Origin: M3007 sp964646615
GTDB taxonomy: Bacteria > Bacteroidota > Bacteroidia > Chitinophagales > Saprospiraceae
Direction of reading: 5' to 3'
Assembly (NCBI GenBank): GCA_964646615.1
Contig: CAZYEV010000006.1
Coordinates: 9,001 to 73,000 of the forward strand
Length of the DNA stretch: 64,000 nt
Below, piece after piece: positions 23,908 to 33,503 of this stretch. Position 1 is the first letter of the stretch. Each line of letters starts with the position of its first letter. A program made the position numbers and the translations under genes. The notes beneath the pieces are model-generated. The model had not been told where the DNA came from and did no database searches. It saw only the letters and a program-made list of their open reading frames with translations.

Positions 23908-26900
23908 CTATTCGCGTTTGAGGGCCAGTATCTTGATTTCTACGCGCTGGTTGAGCCTTCGCCCTTCAGGGGTGGCGTTGTTGGCGATGGGTTGGCGTTT
24001 TCCGTAACCTTTGTATGTAACGCGGCGGGGGTCAATGCCTTTCTGAATGAGGTAATCGGCTACGGCCTTAGCGCGTGCGGTGGAGAGGCGGTCGCAAAAT
24101 TCGTCGGGTGGTATGTTGTTGGTATGGCCCCCGATTTCGATGACGATGTTGCCGTTTTCCTCCATGAAGTCGTAGAGTTCGTCCAGCGTGGGCAGGCACT
24201 CGGGCGTGAGGTTGAAGCTGTCGGCCTCGAAGCGCAGTTGCTCCATGCGGATGGTTTGTCCGCTGCGCAGTACGTCGGCATTGAGTTCGGGCAGGATGCG
24301 CTTCTTTATCTCGACGGTTTTGGTTAGTTTGCAACCCATAGCGTCGGTGAGTGTAACGGTATGCGCGCCGAGTTTGAGTTTGGAGGCGGTGGCGGTGGTT
24401 TCGCCGCTGTCCCAGGCAATGGTGATGGGCGGCGTTCCACCGTTGATTTTGAGGGTGGCTTTGCCGTCGGCGCTGCGTTCGGTGGTGGCGCCTACAACGC
24501 GCGTTACTTCAGCCTCTAAGGGTGCCGGGCTGTTAACGACGACAACGGCAGCCTGTGTGGTACCCTGCGCATCCGTTACCGTGATGGTGTAAGAGCCGGG
24601 GGCTACGTTTTTGATTTCCAGTCCGTTCCAGCTGGCTTCGCTCCATTTGTGCTGGTAAGGCGGTTTGCCGCCAGTAATGGTGGCTTTGAGCGTGGCCATC
24701 TGGCCGGCGCAGAGGATGCGGTTCGTTTCTTCAATATTGACCGCGAAGGGCAGGATATTTTCAGGCACTTCAAGGGTGAACGTGGCGGTGCATCCGCGTT
24801 CGTCGGTTATGGTTACGGTGTGGGCGCCGGGGCTGAGATTTTCTACGGTGGGGGTTACTTCGCCGTTGTCCCAGGCGAAGGAGAGTTTGCCGGTGCCTCC
24901 GCGGCCTTCGGCGCGGGCTTTGCCGTCGCTTTTGCCGGTGCTGGCCGGCGCGAGGAGTACAGCAAAGGGAATGATGGCGGGTGGTTCCTTAATCTCAATA
25001 GAGGCGGAGACAGAACTGCGGCGGGCATCGGTTACAGTTACGGTATGACGGCCCGGGCCGGCATTCTCCGGTTGTTCACCGCTGAGCTCTTTGGTGTCCC
25101 ACTTGTACACATAAGGCTTGATGCCGCCACTGGCATGTACGCGCAAGGTGGCTTTCTGCCCGTGGCAGGTGATAGGCGCCAGTTCGGAGATGTTGACGTT
25201 GAGGGGGAGCAGCGTTTCGCTTACGCTCACAGCGGCGGCGGTGGTGCAGCCGTTGGCGTCGGTAACGGTGAAGTTGAAGGTACCGACGCCCAGCCGGTAG
25301 GCGTTTTCGCCCACTTCGTCGTTTTGCCAGCGGATCTGGTAAGGCGGTGTTCCGCCGGAGATGATGGCCTGGGCGTTGCCGTTGTTTTGGCCAGGGTCAG
25401 CGGTGCGCAGGACTTTGGCCGTTGCCTTGAGGGTGTCGGGTTCGAGCACCTGGAAGGCCGTGGAGGTGCGCCCTCCGGCGGCGTCGGCCACAACGAGCTG
25501 ATAGACGCCGGCGCGCACGTTGGTGGGCGTTTGCCCCTTCAGGTTGGGTTGCGCCCAGAGGAACTCGAAGGGCGGTTTGCCACCGCGCACGTCCACGCGC
25601 AGGCTGGTGGTGCCGCCGGCGCAAGGGATTTTGCCCGTTTCTTCGATGCGAATGGAAAGCGGCAGAATGTTTTCGGTCATGGTGAAATCCACCACCGTTT
25701 CGCAGCCGTTGTTGTCGGCCACGGTTACCTGGTGAGGGCCGGGATAAAGGCGTCGGGCCTGTTCGGTATATTCCTCACTATCCCAGCGGTACTGGTAAGG
25801 TGGGGTACCGCCTTGAGCTTTTACGGTAGCGCGTCCGTCGGCGCTGGCCAGGCCGGCGGGGGCATCCAAAGTTACGGAGGCTTTGACTGGCTCGGGCTGG
25901 CGCAGGGTGTAGGTGGCTGTAGCCTGATTGCCGGCGACGTCAGTGACGGTTACAGTGTAGGTGCCAGCCGCCACCTCTTCGGGCTGATAGCCAACCAGTT
26001 CCGGGCGGCTCCATTTGAATTGGAAGGGGCTTTTGCCGCCTTCCACGCTCACCTCGAGGCTGGTTTTGCCTCCATAGCATTCGATGGGATGGGTTTCTTT
26101 GATGGCGGCCGACAGCGTCGGGATTTTTTCATCAATCACGACGCGGGCCGACAGCGTGCAGCCGTTAGCGTCGGTAATCGTTACGCCGTGCTCGCCTGCA
26201 GTCAGGGCGGTAGCGGTCTGAGTCGTTTCGCCGTTGTCCCACGCGTACGAATAGGGGGCGGTGCCGCCGCGGGCGGTAGCCTGGGCTTTGCCGTCGGCTT
26301 TGCCCAACAGGGCAGGTGCTTGCTGGGTGGCCACCACGCTCAGGGCGGCGGGCTGCGCCACGGTGATGCTGGTTACCGTGCGGCCGCCGAGGGCGTCCAC
26401 TACCGTCAGCGTGTAAACGCCGGCGGCGACACCAGAGACTTGTGTGCCACTGAATTTGGGGTTGCTCCATTCGTACTGGTACGGCTCTTTGCCCCCCTCC
26501 ACCCGGACGCCCAAAATGGCGTTGCCCCCAAAGCAGGGGATGGGGGCGTTCTCTTCGATGCGAGCCGCTAAGGCTTCTATCTTGCGCCCGATGGTTACGC
26601 TGGCTACGGCCGTGCAGCCACGCTTGTCAGTAACAGTTACGGAGCGCGTTCCTTCGGAAAGGCGCACGGCGGGGTTGGTCGTCTCACCATTATCCCACTT
26701 GAAGCGGAAATCGGGTGTGCCGCCGCGCACTTTGGCCTCGGCGCTGCCGTCTTTGGCACCCAGAGCACTCTCTATCTTGCGCTGTTCGGCAGTGGCGCTC
26801 AGGCGCTTGTCTTCAATGGTAACCTTGCCCTGTTTGGACTTACCTGCGGCGTCTGTAACGGTAACGGTGTAAGCGCCGATGCTGACGTTCTTTGGGTTGG

Positions 26901-27951
26901 GGCCTTCCAGGCGCGCATCCGACCAGGCGTAGCGATACGGGGGCGTGCCGCCACTGACGTTCACGCGCACCACGGCATCGTCGCCAGCGCCCGTGCACGA
27001 GACCTCCTGTTCCACCGAGCAGTTGACCAACAGGGCCGAGGTTTTGCTGATGAGGTAAACGCCCTTGTCGTCGGTACCTATCCAGATGCTGCCTTCGCTG
27101 TCGGCGGCAATGCAGCGGCCGTATTCGCTGGTGAAGTATTCGGCGCCGCTGAAGACCTCGAAGTCATCGGTCAGCAGGCTGTATCGGCTGGCGATGCGCG
27201 ACAGGATCCACAGGTTGCCCTCCTGGTCGAGGTCGAAGTCTTCCGGCTCGCCCTCTAAGGCCTTGTCTTTAATGTTGATGGGTTGCCAGCGCTGGCCATT
27301 TTGGGCCAGCCAGAACTCGCCGTCGGCCAGCACGTAGATGTCGGTGCCCAACTGGCGCACGCGCTGCACATTGTAACCTTCCAGTTCCAACTTCCAGCGA
27401 TCGGGCGTGCCCACGAGCATGCCTTCGTTGGAGCCTACCCAGTAGCGTCCGGCGCGGTCGCGGAAGATGGTCGTGATGGTGTTGGTTTTCAATTTGGTGT
27501 TTGAGGAAGTGAATTTGGCCACCACTTTCAGGGCGGGTTTAGTGTTCACCTGAAAAAGGCCGTGTTGTTCGGTACCCAGCCACAGCCAGTCGCGGTCGCT
27601 GTCGTAGTAGGCGGCGGTTACTTTGGGCGATACGCCCAGCACCATTTGCAATACTTCGGGCGTCCAGCGCACGTCGGCATTGCCGCCGGCAAATTGGAGA
27701 GCGCTCTGCTCACCGGTCGTGAGCGATACAGATACACCCAGGTCGCACGCCGACACGCGGTACAGTCCGGCGCTGCTGGAGACCCATTTGGTATTGTCAG
27801 CATCCACATGGATATGGTTGACGGAGGCGGAGCGGCTCACGGCACCGCAGCGCACTACTTGATAGGCCGATTTTTGGGCAAAAAGTGCAGAAGCGCTCAG
27901 TAATGACAGGAAGAAAAGCGACGAGCGTACGCGAGAGAAGGAAAGCGTCAT
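23908..27951 (-). CDS. SprB-repeat surface protein with beta-propeller and OmpA domain
   Basis: A 1347-residue exported protein. The signal peptide is about 1-25 (MTLSFSRVRSSLFFLSLLSA). Residues about 30-310 hold two-component-regulator-propeller-like blades (DADNTKWVSSSAGLYRV, DRDWLWLGTEQHGLFQV, RAGRYWVGSNEGMLVG, SEGSIWIGTDDKGVYLI). Residues about 315-1215 hold twelve SprB-type repeats of about 76 residues. A C-terminal OmpA peptidoglycan-binding domain spans about 1235-1345 (LRFEADSFNLTPECLPTLDEL, IEIGGHTN, LSTARAKAVADYLIQKGID, NQRVEI). The repeats alternate between an A type (GGKPPY...W...AGxYTVTVTDA) and a B type (GGTPPY...WDNGETT...GCT). It is probably an outer-membrane-anchored, surface- or periplasm-facing structural or adhesive protein. 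The start at 27951 is set by the signal peptide. Confidence 0.9.
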   Translation of the reverse strand: MTLSFSRVRSSLFFLSLLSASALFAQKSAYQVVRCGAVSRSASVNHIHVDADNTKWVSSSAGLYRVSACDLGVSVSLTTGEQSALQFAGGNADVRWTPEVLQMVLGVSPKVTAAYYDSDRDWLWLGTEQHGLFQVNTKPALKVVAKFTSSNTKLKTNTITTIFRDRAGRYWVGSNEGMLVGTPDRWKLELEGYNVQRVRQLGTDIYVLADGEFWLAQNGQRWQPINIKDKALEGEPEDFDLDQEGNLWILSRIASRYSLLTDDFEVFSGAEYFTSEYGRCIAADSEGSIWIGTDDKGVYLISKTSALLVNCSVEQEVSCTGAGDDAVVRVNVSGGTPPYRYAWSDARLEGPNPKNVSIGAYTVTVTDAAGKSKQGKVTIEDKRLSATAEQRKIESALGAKDGSAEAKVRGGTPDFRFKWDNGETTNPAVRLSEGTRSVTVTDKRGCTAVASVTIGRKIEALAARIEENAPIPCFGGNAILGVRVEGGKEPYQYEWSNPKFSGTQVSGVAAGVYTLTVVDALGGRTVTSITVAQPAALSVVATQQAPALLGKADGKAQATARGGTAPYSYAWDNGETTQTATALTAGEHGVTITDANGCTLSARVVIDEKIPTLSAAIKETHPIECYGGKTSLEVSVEGGKSPFQFKWSRPELVGYQPEEVAAGTYTVTVTDVAGNQATATYTLRQPEPVKASVTLDAPAGLASADGRATVKAQGGTPPYQYRWDSEEYTEQARRLYPGPHQVTVADNNGCETVVDFTMTENILPLSIRIEETGKIPCAGGTTSLRVDVRGGKPPFEFLWAQPNLKGQTPTNVRAGVYQLVVADAAGGRTSTAFQVLEPDTLKATAKVLRTADPGQNNGNAQAIISGGTPPYQIRWQNDEVGENAYRLGVGTFNFTVTDANGCTTAAAVSVSETLLPLNVNISELAPITCHGQKATLRVHASGGIKPYVYKWDTKELSGEQPENAGPGRHTVTVTDARRSSVSASIEIKEPPAIIPFAVLLAPASTGKSDGKARAEGRGGTGKLSFAWDNGEVTPTVENLSPGAHTVTITDERGCTATFTLEVPENILPFAVNIEETNRILCAGQMATLKATITGGKPPYQHKWSEASWNGLEIKNVAPGSYTITVTDAQGTTQAAVVVVNSPAPLEAEVTRVVGATTERSADGKATLKINGGTPPITIAWDSGETTATASKLKLGAHTVTLTDAMGCKLTKTVEIKKRILPELNADVLRSGQTIRMEQLRFEADSFNLTPECLPTLDELYDFMEENGNIVIEIGGHTNNIPPDEFCDRLSTARAKAVADYLIQKGIDPRRVTYKGYGKRQPIANNATPEGRRLNQRVEIKILALKRE

Positions 27952-28148
27952 AGTTGTTTTGTGTGCGTGTGTGGAAGGCGCAGCCAGGGGTAATAAGTGG
28001 TCGTTCTGGCGGCCTTTCGTTGGGCGCGCAAAGTTCGCGCAAGGTTGGCCAAATGGCGGCAGATAAACGGATTTTGGCTGCCGGCATTGTGGGCGTTGGG
28101 CGGCAGGAAGGCGCGATTTGAGGCAATCTTCAGGCAAGGAAGTGCGCT

Positions 28149-29375
28149 TTAAAGGCGCATTTTCACCCGGCGGCCAGGCAGGCGCTCCCAGGCGGGCGAG
28201 GCGGCGTCAATGCCGCCGGGAGCCACTATCCACAGTACGGGTACGCGCGGTCGGACGAGAGGGGCCTCAGCGTAGCCGTCGGTGAAAAAAATCAGGCCGT
28301 CGGGGCGTTCGGCATTGGCCAGCTGAAGCGCGTCGTTGAAGTCGGTGCCGCCGCGGCCGCAGACGATTTCCGGCAGGCGCCCGCGGTAAGGGTAGCGCCG
28401 CTGCACGCGCGCGTCGGTCTCGACAATTTCGACCGCTGCGCCAGCGCGCCAGAGGTGGTACACTTCGCCGAAGAAGCGCTGAAGTTCTTGCTGGTCAATG
28501 CTGCCGGAGGTGTCAATGGCGGCCATCAGGCGGCGCTTGCGGCTGATTTGCAGGCCGGGCGAGGTGCCGTAGCGCTTGCTGGGGCGGCGTATGGTGTTGG
28601 TCAGGCGCGTTTGCGAGGCGCTGGCGGCAAACAGACGCAGCACGTATTGCCACGGCAGGCGGGCGGGTGGCTGGAGGGTTATCTCGCTCAGGGCTTCGCG
28701 CAGGGCACCGGGCAGTGTGCCCCACGAGCGGTCGCCGGTGCGGCGGCAGGCCGATTGGAGCAGCCCTTTAAGGTGCGTTTCGGCCACGGCGCGCTCCAGT
28801 TCGCTGCGCCCGCGGATGTCGCGCCAGGCTTTGTGGCGTTCCAGCCCATGTGCGTCGGATTGCAGGTTTTGCGGCAAAGTGCCCTGCTGGCCGTTGGCCG
28901 CTTCACTGCCGGCGGAACGGCGCAGTTCTTCCAGTTTTTTATAGTAATAAAACCACGTTTGGCCAGCTTCCAGGCGCAAGGCGCCAAAGGTGTCCAGAAA
29001 CAGGCTGTCGTCGGGCAGCAGCTCGCGCTCGATGTATTGGTTGACCACCAGGTCGAATGCCACGTTGAGCAGCGTAGGGTCTAATGCAGGTTCGTTGACG
29101 AAGGGGTGGCGGAACACCAAGTGCAGCAGTTCGTGCTTCAGCACGCCATAGCGATGCCGGGGCTGGGTGAGCGTTTCATCCCAAAAGGCGGCGTTGATGT
29201 ATAGCGTCAGCGAGTCGCGCCCCATGCCCACGCCTAAGGTCTCGACCGGATGGCCCGGCCCAACAACGGCCTTGTTGAGGCTGCCGAGCAGGTGGGCATA
29301 AAACGGCTCGCGCAGCAGCAGCTCGACGCCCGTGCGCGATATTTCATCCAGAATGCGAAGCGTGGTTTGGGCCAT
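28149..29375 (-). CDS. DUF2201-type putative metallopeptidase with VWA-like domain
   Basis: A 408-residue protein of the family usually encoded next to a MoxR-like ATPase. The N-terminal half (about 1-210) holds a zincin-like motif HELLHLVFRH near residue 79, with the following NVAFDLVVNQYIE typical of the family. The C-terminal half (about 275-405) is a VWA-like domain: AIDTSGSI (MIDAS DxSxS), CGRGGTDFNDAL and LIFFTDGYAEAP. No signal peptide is seen, so it is cytoplasmic. The usual ATPase partner is absent from the window. The function of this family is not established; protease activity is possible but untested here. Confidence 0.85.
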   Translation of the reverse strand: MAQTTLRILDEISRTGVELLLREPFYAHLLGSLNKAVVGPGHPVETLGVGMGRDSLTLYINAAFWDETLTQPRHRYGVLKHELLHLVFRHPFVNEPALDPTLLNVAFDLVVNQYIERELLPDDSLFLDTFGALRLEAGQTWFYYYKKLEELRRSAGSEAANGQQGTLPQNLQSDAHGLERHKAWRDIRGRSELERAVAETHLKGLLQSACRRTGDRSWGTLPGALREALSEITLQPPARLPWQYVLRLFAASASQTRLTNTIRRPSKRYGTSPGLQISRKRRLMAAIDTSGSIDQQELQRFFGEVYHLWRAGAAVEIVETDARVQRRYPYRGRLPEIVCGRGGTDFNDALQLANAERPDGLIFFTDGYAEAPLVRPRVPVLWIVAPGGIDAASPAWERLPGRRVKMRL

Positions 29376-29400
29376 ACGTGAAATGAGCGCCTGATGAAGG

Positions 29401-29408
29401 CAAAGTTA
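29401..29408 (-). promoter_or_regulatory. Candidate -7 element of the DUF2201/VWA gene
   Basis: The minus strand reads TAACTTTG followed by CC, an exact TAnnTTTG match 26 bp before the ATG. No -33 element at proper spacing is seen. Confidence 0.35.
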
Positions 29409-29464
29409 GCCTACAACGCCGCTGCGGCGGATGGGTTCAGACGCGGGCATTTGCTGTAAAATGA

Positions 29465-29497
29465 AATAGCCGGACAGCGGATGCCTGCCCGGCTATT
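29465..29497 (-). terminator. Probable terminator of the TonB-dependent receptor gene
   Basis: Perfect 9-bp arms AATAGCCGG and CCGGCTATT around a 15-nt loop, 31 bp after the receptor stop. On the minus strand it is followed by the T-rich TTTCATTTTA rather than a pure T-run, so termination may be weak. Confidence 0.55.
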
Positions 29498-29527
29498 GAA
29501 GGCGCCTTCAGGAGGGCGAAAGGTTCG

Positions 29528-32101
29528 TCAGAACCGGAAGTTCAACCTGGAGAACAGGAACGCGCCGTTGAAGCCCATTTGCACGGCATCGTACAGGCCG
29601 CCGCCTTCGGTTTCCTGGTCTTGCCGCGTGGGGTAGGCGTTCAGGACGTTGACGCCGCCCAGCGTCCAGCGCACGCGCGGCGACAGGCGGTACGAAAGGC
29701 TGAGGTCGAGCGTTACGCGCGGGTCGTACACGTCTATTTCGCCGATGTAGTCTTCCAGTTCGATGCGGGCGAAGTAGTTGACGCGGGCATTGAGGCCCAG
29801 CCGGCGGCCGTGCAGGTCGAACGTGAGGTTGCCCTTCATGGGCGGAGCAGAGGCGAGGATGAATAGTTTTTCGCGGTTGCTCAGGTAGGAGTCTTCCTTG
29901 CCGACGAGTTTGGGGCTGGTGTTGACCTGGTCAATGGTCATGCGATTCCAGTTGCCGGCCAGGGTGAGGGTGAAGCGCTGTTCGTCGCCCAGTGTTCCGC
30001 TGTAAGCGGCCACGAGGTCGAGGCCGTTGGTAGTAGTATTGATGGCGTTGGCGAAGAAGCGAGCGCTGCCCACGTTGAGCGCCCGCAAGATGCCGCCTAT
30101 CTGGTCGTCGTCATTGGTGAAGTCGCCCGTCAGCACAATGCGGTCTTTGATTTGGATCCGGTAAAAGTCGGCCGACAGCGTAAAGCCCTGGCGGCTGTAC
30201 GTCAGGCCAGCGCCGAGGTTGACGGACGTTTCCTCTTTGAGCGGCTCAATGCCCAACGCGCGGGTAACGGGGCTGTTGTTTTTGGCTAAGAACTTGTCCA
30301 CAGCTACGCCGGACTCGAAGTCGGTGTAAACGGAGTTGAAATACAGCTGCGCCAGCGATGGCGCGCGGAAGCCCGTGCTGGCCGAGCCGCGCAAGGCCAA
30401 GCCGTCGGTGAGTTTGTAGCGGGCGGCCAGTTTGCCGTTGAGCGTGTTGCCAAAGTCGGAGTAGTTTTCAAAGCGCACAGCAGCGCCGAGGCTGAAGGTG
30501 GAGGAGAAGGTGAATTCACCGTCCACAAAGGCGGCGATGTTGGTGCGGCTTTCGTTGACTTCATTTTGCGGCCCAAAGCCCGGAAAGCCCTGCGCGCCGC
30601 CAGGTCGGGCGATGCTGTCGCCTTCGGGAGTGATGAAATAGACCGGCCCATAGGTGCGCCACGAAGCTTCTTCGCCGGCGAAGATCTGGTAGTTCTCCAA
30701 GCGATGCTCGGCACCGAAGGCGATGTTGGTGCCGTTGAACCAGTCTCGGAAGAAGCGGCTAAACGTGAGGTTGGCCGTGTTCTGGCGCAGTTGGAAGCCG
30801 CCGTCGTCGAATTCGGTGGGCGAGCGTTCTTCGAGGCTGGCGTTGAGGGTGCCGCGTCCGTAGTAGTGGAAGCGGTTGAGGCCGACCGTGTAGTTGAGGT
30901 CGGTGTTCCAGTTATTCAGTGCGCCGCGCACGCCTACGCTCATGCTGCGGTCGGTGATGTTGGAGGCGATAATGGGGTCGAAGCCATTGGGATAGATGGC
31001 GTCCACGTTGCGCTCGGTGCCCGGGTCGCGGCTCCAGGCGTAAGCGTTGGTCTGGCGGAAGTTGGAGCCGCCAAAAGCGTACAGCGACACGTCTTTGCCC
31101 AGCGGCACGGCAGCGTTGAAATAGGTGGCGAAGTTGGTGCCCTGTGCGTCGCCGAATTTGCGCCGGTACAGGGAGGGGTCATAGCGGTTGGTGTGCCCGC
31201 GCGACCAGTAGTCCATGGTGAAGTTGGCGAAGCCGCCCTCGCCGATGCGGAAGCCATAGTTGCCGTTGACCTGAAGGTTTTCGCCGTCGAAAGTGCTGCG
31301 TTCGGGGTTGTCTTTGGCCAGATGAGCTCCGACATTGACATTGCCGTTGAACTCGTTGACGTTCTCTTTGAGCACGATGTTGATAACCCCCGCGATAGCG
31401 TCGGAGCCGTATTGCGCTGAGGCACCGTCGCGCAGGATTTCGATACGCTCAATGGCCGCTGCCGGTATGGCGTTCAGGTCGGTGCCCGTGTTGCCGCGTC
31501 CGCGCGTGCCGTAGATGTTGACTAAGCTCGACTGGTGGCGGCGCTTGCCGTTGATGAGCACAAGTGTCTGGTCGGGCCCCAGGCCGCGCAGCGTAGCCGG
31601 GTCCACGTGGTCGGCTCCGTCGGCACCCGTCTGGCGGTTGGCGTTGAACGACGGCGCGGCGTATTGGAGCATCTGATTGACGTCCAGCTGGCCCTGTGTT
31701 GCCATCAGCTGGCGCACATCGAGCACGTCAATGGGCACCAATGAGTTGGTTACCGAGCGATTGAGCGCGCGCGAGCCTACAATGACCACACCTTCCAACA
31801 CCAGACCTTCCCGCATCTGCACATTGATCTCCGAACGACCATCCACCGGTACTTCCTGGGTCGCGTAGCCCGTGTAGGAAAACACCAACGTGGCATCCGA
31901 CCGACTGACGCGCAGCGAATAGGCGCCATCCCAGGCCGAAATGGTGCCGTTCGTGGTGCCTCGCTCGTAAATGGTAACGCCTACTAACGGATTGCCGGAC
32001 TCATCGGTAACCTTGCCCTTGACAGTTCCCTGGGCGTGCAAGCCCACTACCGAAAGGCTCCACAGCAGCCCAAGGAGCAGGAGAGTGTTAAGTTGTTTCA
32101 T
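29528..32101 (-). CDS. TonB-dependent outer-membrane receptor (CarboxypepD-reg-like N-terminus)
   Basis: An 857-residue outer-membrane receptor. Signal peptide about 1-22, then a carboxypeptidase-regulatory-like domain about 23-110 (GTVKGKVTDESGNPLVGVTIYERGTTNG). The plug follows at about 115-240, with RGLGPDQTLVLINGKRRH and the plug/TonB signature IERIEILRDGASAQYGSDAIAGVINI. A 22-strand barrel follows, ending FSRLNFRF with terminal phenylalanine. It imports a ligand through the outer membrane using TonB energy. No SusD homologue is adjacent, so it is not a standard SusCD pair; the substrate is unknown. The start is set by the signal peptide. Confidence 0.93.
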   Translation of the reverse strand: MKQLNTLLLLGLLWSLSVVGLHAQGTVKGKVTDESGNPLVGVTIYERGTTNGTISAWDGAYSLRVSRSDATLVFSYTGYATQEVPVDGRSEINVQMREGLVLEGVVIVGSRALNRSVTNSLVPIDVLDVRQLMATQGQLDVNQMLQYAAPSFNANRQTGADGADHVDPATLRGLGPDQTLVLINGKRRHQSSLVNIYGTRGRGNTGTDLNAIPAAAIERIEILRDGASAQYGSDAIAGVINIVLKENVNEFNGNVNVGAHLAKDNPERSTFDGENLQVNGNYGFRIGEGGFANFTMDYWSRGHTNRYDPSLYRRKFGDAQGTNFATYFNAAVPLGKDVSLYAFGGSNFRQTNAYAWSRDPGTERNVDAIYPNGFDPIIASNITDRSMSVGVRGALNNWNTDLNYTVGLNRFHYYGRGTLNASLEERSPTEFDDGGFQLRQNTANLTFSRFFRDWFNGTNIAFGAEHRLENYQIFAGEEASWRTYGPVYFITPEGDSIARPGGAQGFPGFGPQNEVNESRTNIAAFVDGEFTFSSTFSLGAAVRFENYSDFGNTLNGKLAARYKLTDGLALRGSASTGFRAPSLAQLYFNSVYTDFESGVAVDKFLAKNNSPVTRALGIEPLKEETSVNLGAGLTYSRQGFTLSADFYRIQIKDRIVLTGDFTNDDDQIGGILRALNVGSARFFANAINTTTNGLDLVAAYSGTLGDEQRFTLTLAGNWNRMTIDQVNTSPKLVGKEDSYLSNREKLFILASAPPMKGNLTFDLHGRRLGLNARVNYFARIELEDYIGEIDVYDPRVTLDLSLSYRLSPRVRWTLGGVNVLNAYPTRQDQETEGGGLYDAVQMGFNGAFLFSRLNFRF

Positions 32102-32167
32102 AACGCAGAACAGTTTTGTTGTGAATGGATGAAATAAAATGAAACGCTTTTTGGCCAAAAAGCCGGG

Positions 32168-32199
32168 CGAAAGTAGGGCAGAAGCGTATGGCTGCCAAA
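32168..32199 (-). promoter_or_regulatory. Promoter candidate of the TonB-dependent receptor
   Basis: On the minus strand TTTG (32199-32196), 20-bp spacer, TACTTTCG (32175-32168), one mismatch from the -7 consensus. The ATG is 67 bp downstream. Confidence 0.5.
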
Positions 32200-32286
32200 T
32201 TTGAAAAATTTTTACCGAATGCCTGGAGAGCAACCGTCCCAGCTATGGGCGGCTATTTTTGCGCATTCAAACAGCCTCTTCTGCGC

Positions 32287-33390
32287 ATGCTTTCCCATGC
32301 CGTTTTGCTCCGTTGGCGAAAAGCGCTTGCCCTGGCTTTGTCGCTGTGCCTTTCGTGGTCGTGCCAGCGAGGCCAGGAGCCGGCGCCCTCTCCCGAGCCG
32401 CCCGATACCCTGCCGTTCATCGCCGCCGCTGACATTTCTGGATATCCGGAAATAGAAGCCAGCCGGCCCACCTTTTACACCGACGACGGTCGGCCGGGCG
32501 ATTTTCTGGAGATCCTCCGATCCAGCGGCGTCAACACCATCCGCTTGCGGCTGTGGGTCCATCCCGCTGGCGGGCATTCCGGCATAGAGGAGGTTGAGGC
32601 GTTTGCCCGGCGCCTGAGGGCCATGGGTTTTCGCCTGTGGCTCGCGCTGCACTACTCCGACACCTGGGCCGACCCGGGCCGCCAGCAGGTGCCCGCCCGC
32701 TGGCAATCGCTCGACTTTGCCCGCCTGCAAGACAGCGTGCACGCATATACCCGACACGTGGCCGAGCAGATCCAGCCGGAAATCATCCAGCTGGGCAACG
32801 AAATCAACAGCGGCTTCCTGCACCCCGCCGGGCATCTGGCCCTACACCCGCAGCAGTTCCGGGCGCTGCTCTCCACAGCGGCCCACGCCGTTCGGGCGGC
32901 GTCGCCAACATCCAAAATCCTGTTGCACTTCGCCGGCATCGAGAACGCCGGCGGATTTTTTCAGCAAATTGCTGACCTGGACTTCGACCTCATCGGCCTG
33001 TCGTACTATCCCATCTGGCACGGCAAGCAGCTGGCGCTGCTGCACGCTACACTGAGGCAACTCGCCCAGCGCAAGCCCGTCGTCATCGCCGAAACGGCCT
33101 ACCCGTTCACCTTAGGCTGGAACGACTGGACGACCAACATCGTGGGCTTGCCCGAGCAACTCATTCTGCCCGAATACCCCGCCACGCCGCAGGGTCAACG
33201 GGATTTTTTGAAAAAAATAAAAACCATCGTGCAAGACACCCCCAACGGCGCCGGCTTGTGCTACTGGGGGGCGGAATGGATTGCCTGGAAAGGGCCAACA
33301 GCCACCGACGGCTCGCCGTGGGAAAATCAGGCCCTGTTCGACTTTGACCACCGGGCACTGCCAGCGCTGCGGGTGTTCAAACCCGATTGA
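32287..33390 (+). CDS. GH53 endo-beta-1,4-galactanase lipoprotein
   Basis: A 367-residue glycoside hydrolase family 53 protein, an arabinogalactan endo-1,4-beta-galactosidase type that cuts galactan side chains of pectin. A lipoprotein signal ends in a Cys near residue 20 (LSLCLSWSCQ), so it is probably anchored to the outer or inner membrane. GH53 hallmarks are GADISGYPE-like AADISGYPEIEAS, LRLWVHP, LALHYSDTWADPGRQ, the acid/base Glu in QLGNEINSGFLHP and the nucleophile region VIAETAYPFT. Several in-frame ATGs lie upstream; 32287 gives the best lipoprotein signal. The sodium:solute symporter gene begins 113 bp downstream. Confidence 0.9.
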   Translation: MLSHAVLLRWRKALALALSLCLSWSCQRGQEPAPSPEPPDTLPFIAAADISGYPEIEASRPTFYTDDGRPGDFLEILRSSGVNTIRLRLWVHPAGGHSGIEEVEAFARRLRAMGFRLWLALHYSDTWADPGRQQVPARWQSLDFARLQDSVHAYTRHVAEQIQPEIIQLGNEINSGFLHPAGHLALHPQQFRALLSTAAHAVRAASPTSKILLHFAGIENAGGFFQQIADLDFDLIGLSYYPIWHGKQLALLHATLRQLAQRKPVVIAETAYPFTLGWNDWTTNIVGLPEQLILPEYPATPQGQRDFLKKIKTIVQDTPNGAGLCYWGAEWIAWKGPTATDGSPWENQALFDFDHRALPALRVFKPD

Positions 33391-33464
33391 ACTGTAGCTC
33401 CAATGCAGCGAACCGGCAGGCCTTTTGCGCAGTTTATGCCGCCGAATGCTACGGGTGCAGGTGC

Positions 33465-33472
33465 TACCTTTG
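33465..33472 (+). promoter_or_regulatory. Candidate -7 element of the symporter gene
   Basis: TACCTTTG followed by CCGCC, an exact -7 match 31 bp before the ATG. No TTTG at the expected upstream distance. Confidence 0.4.
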
Positions 33473-33503
33473 CCGCCCTACTCCCGTTAACGTTTGTTGC
33501 AAG

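Noticed and set aside
24649..26571. 640-codon open frame antisense to the SprB-repeat gene
   Set aside because: Its Gly/Ala/Phe-rich repeats are the reverse reading of the SprB repeats. High GC and repeat periodicity explain the lack of stops.
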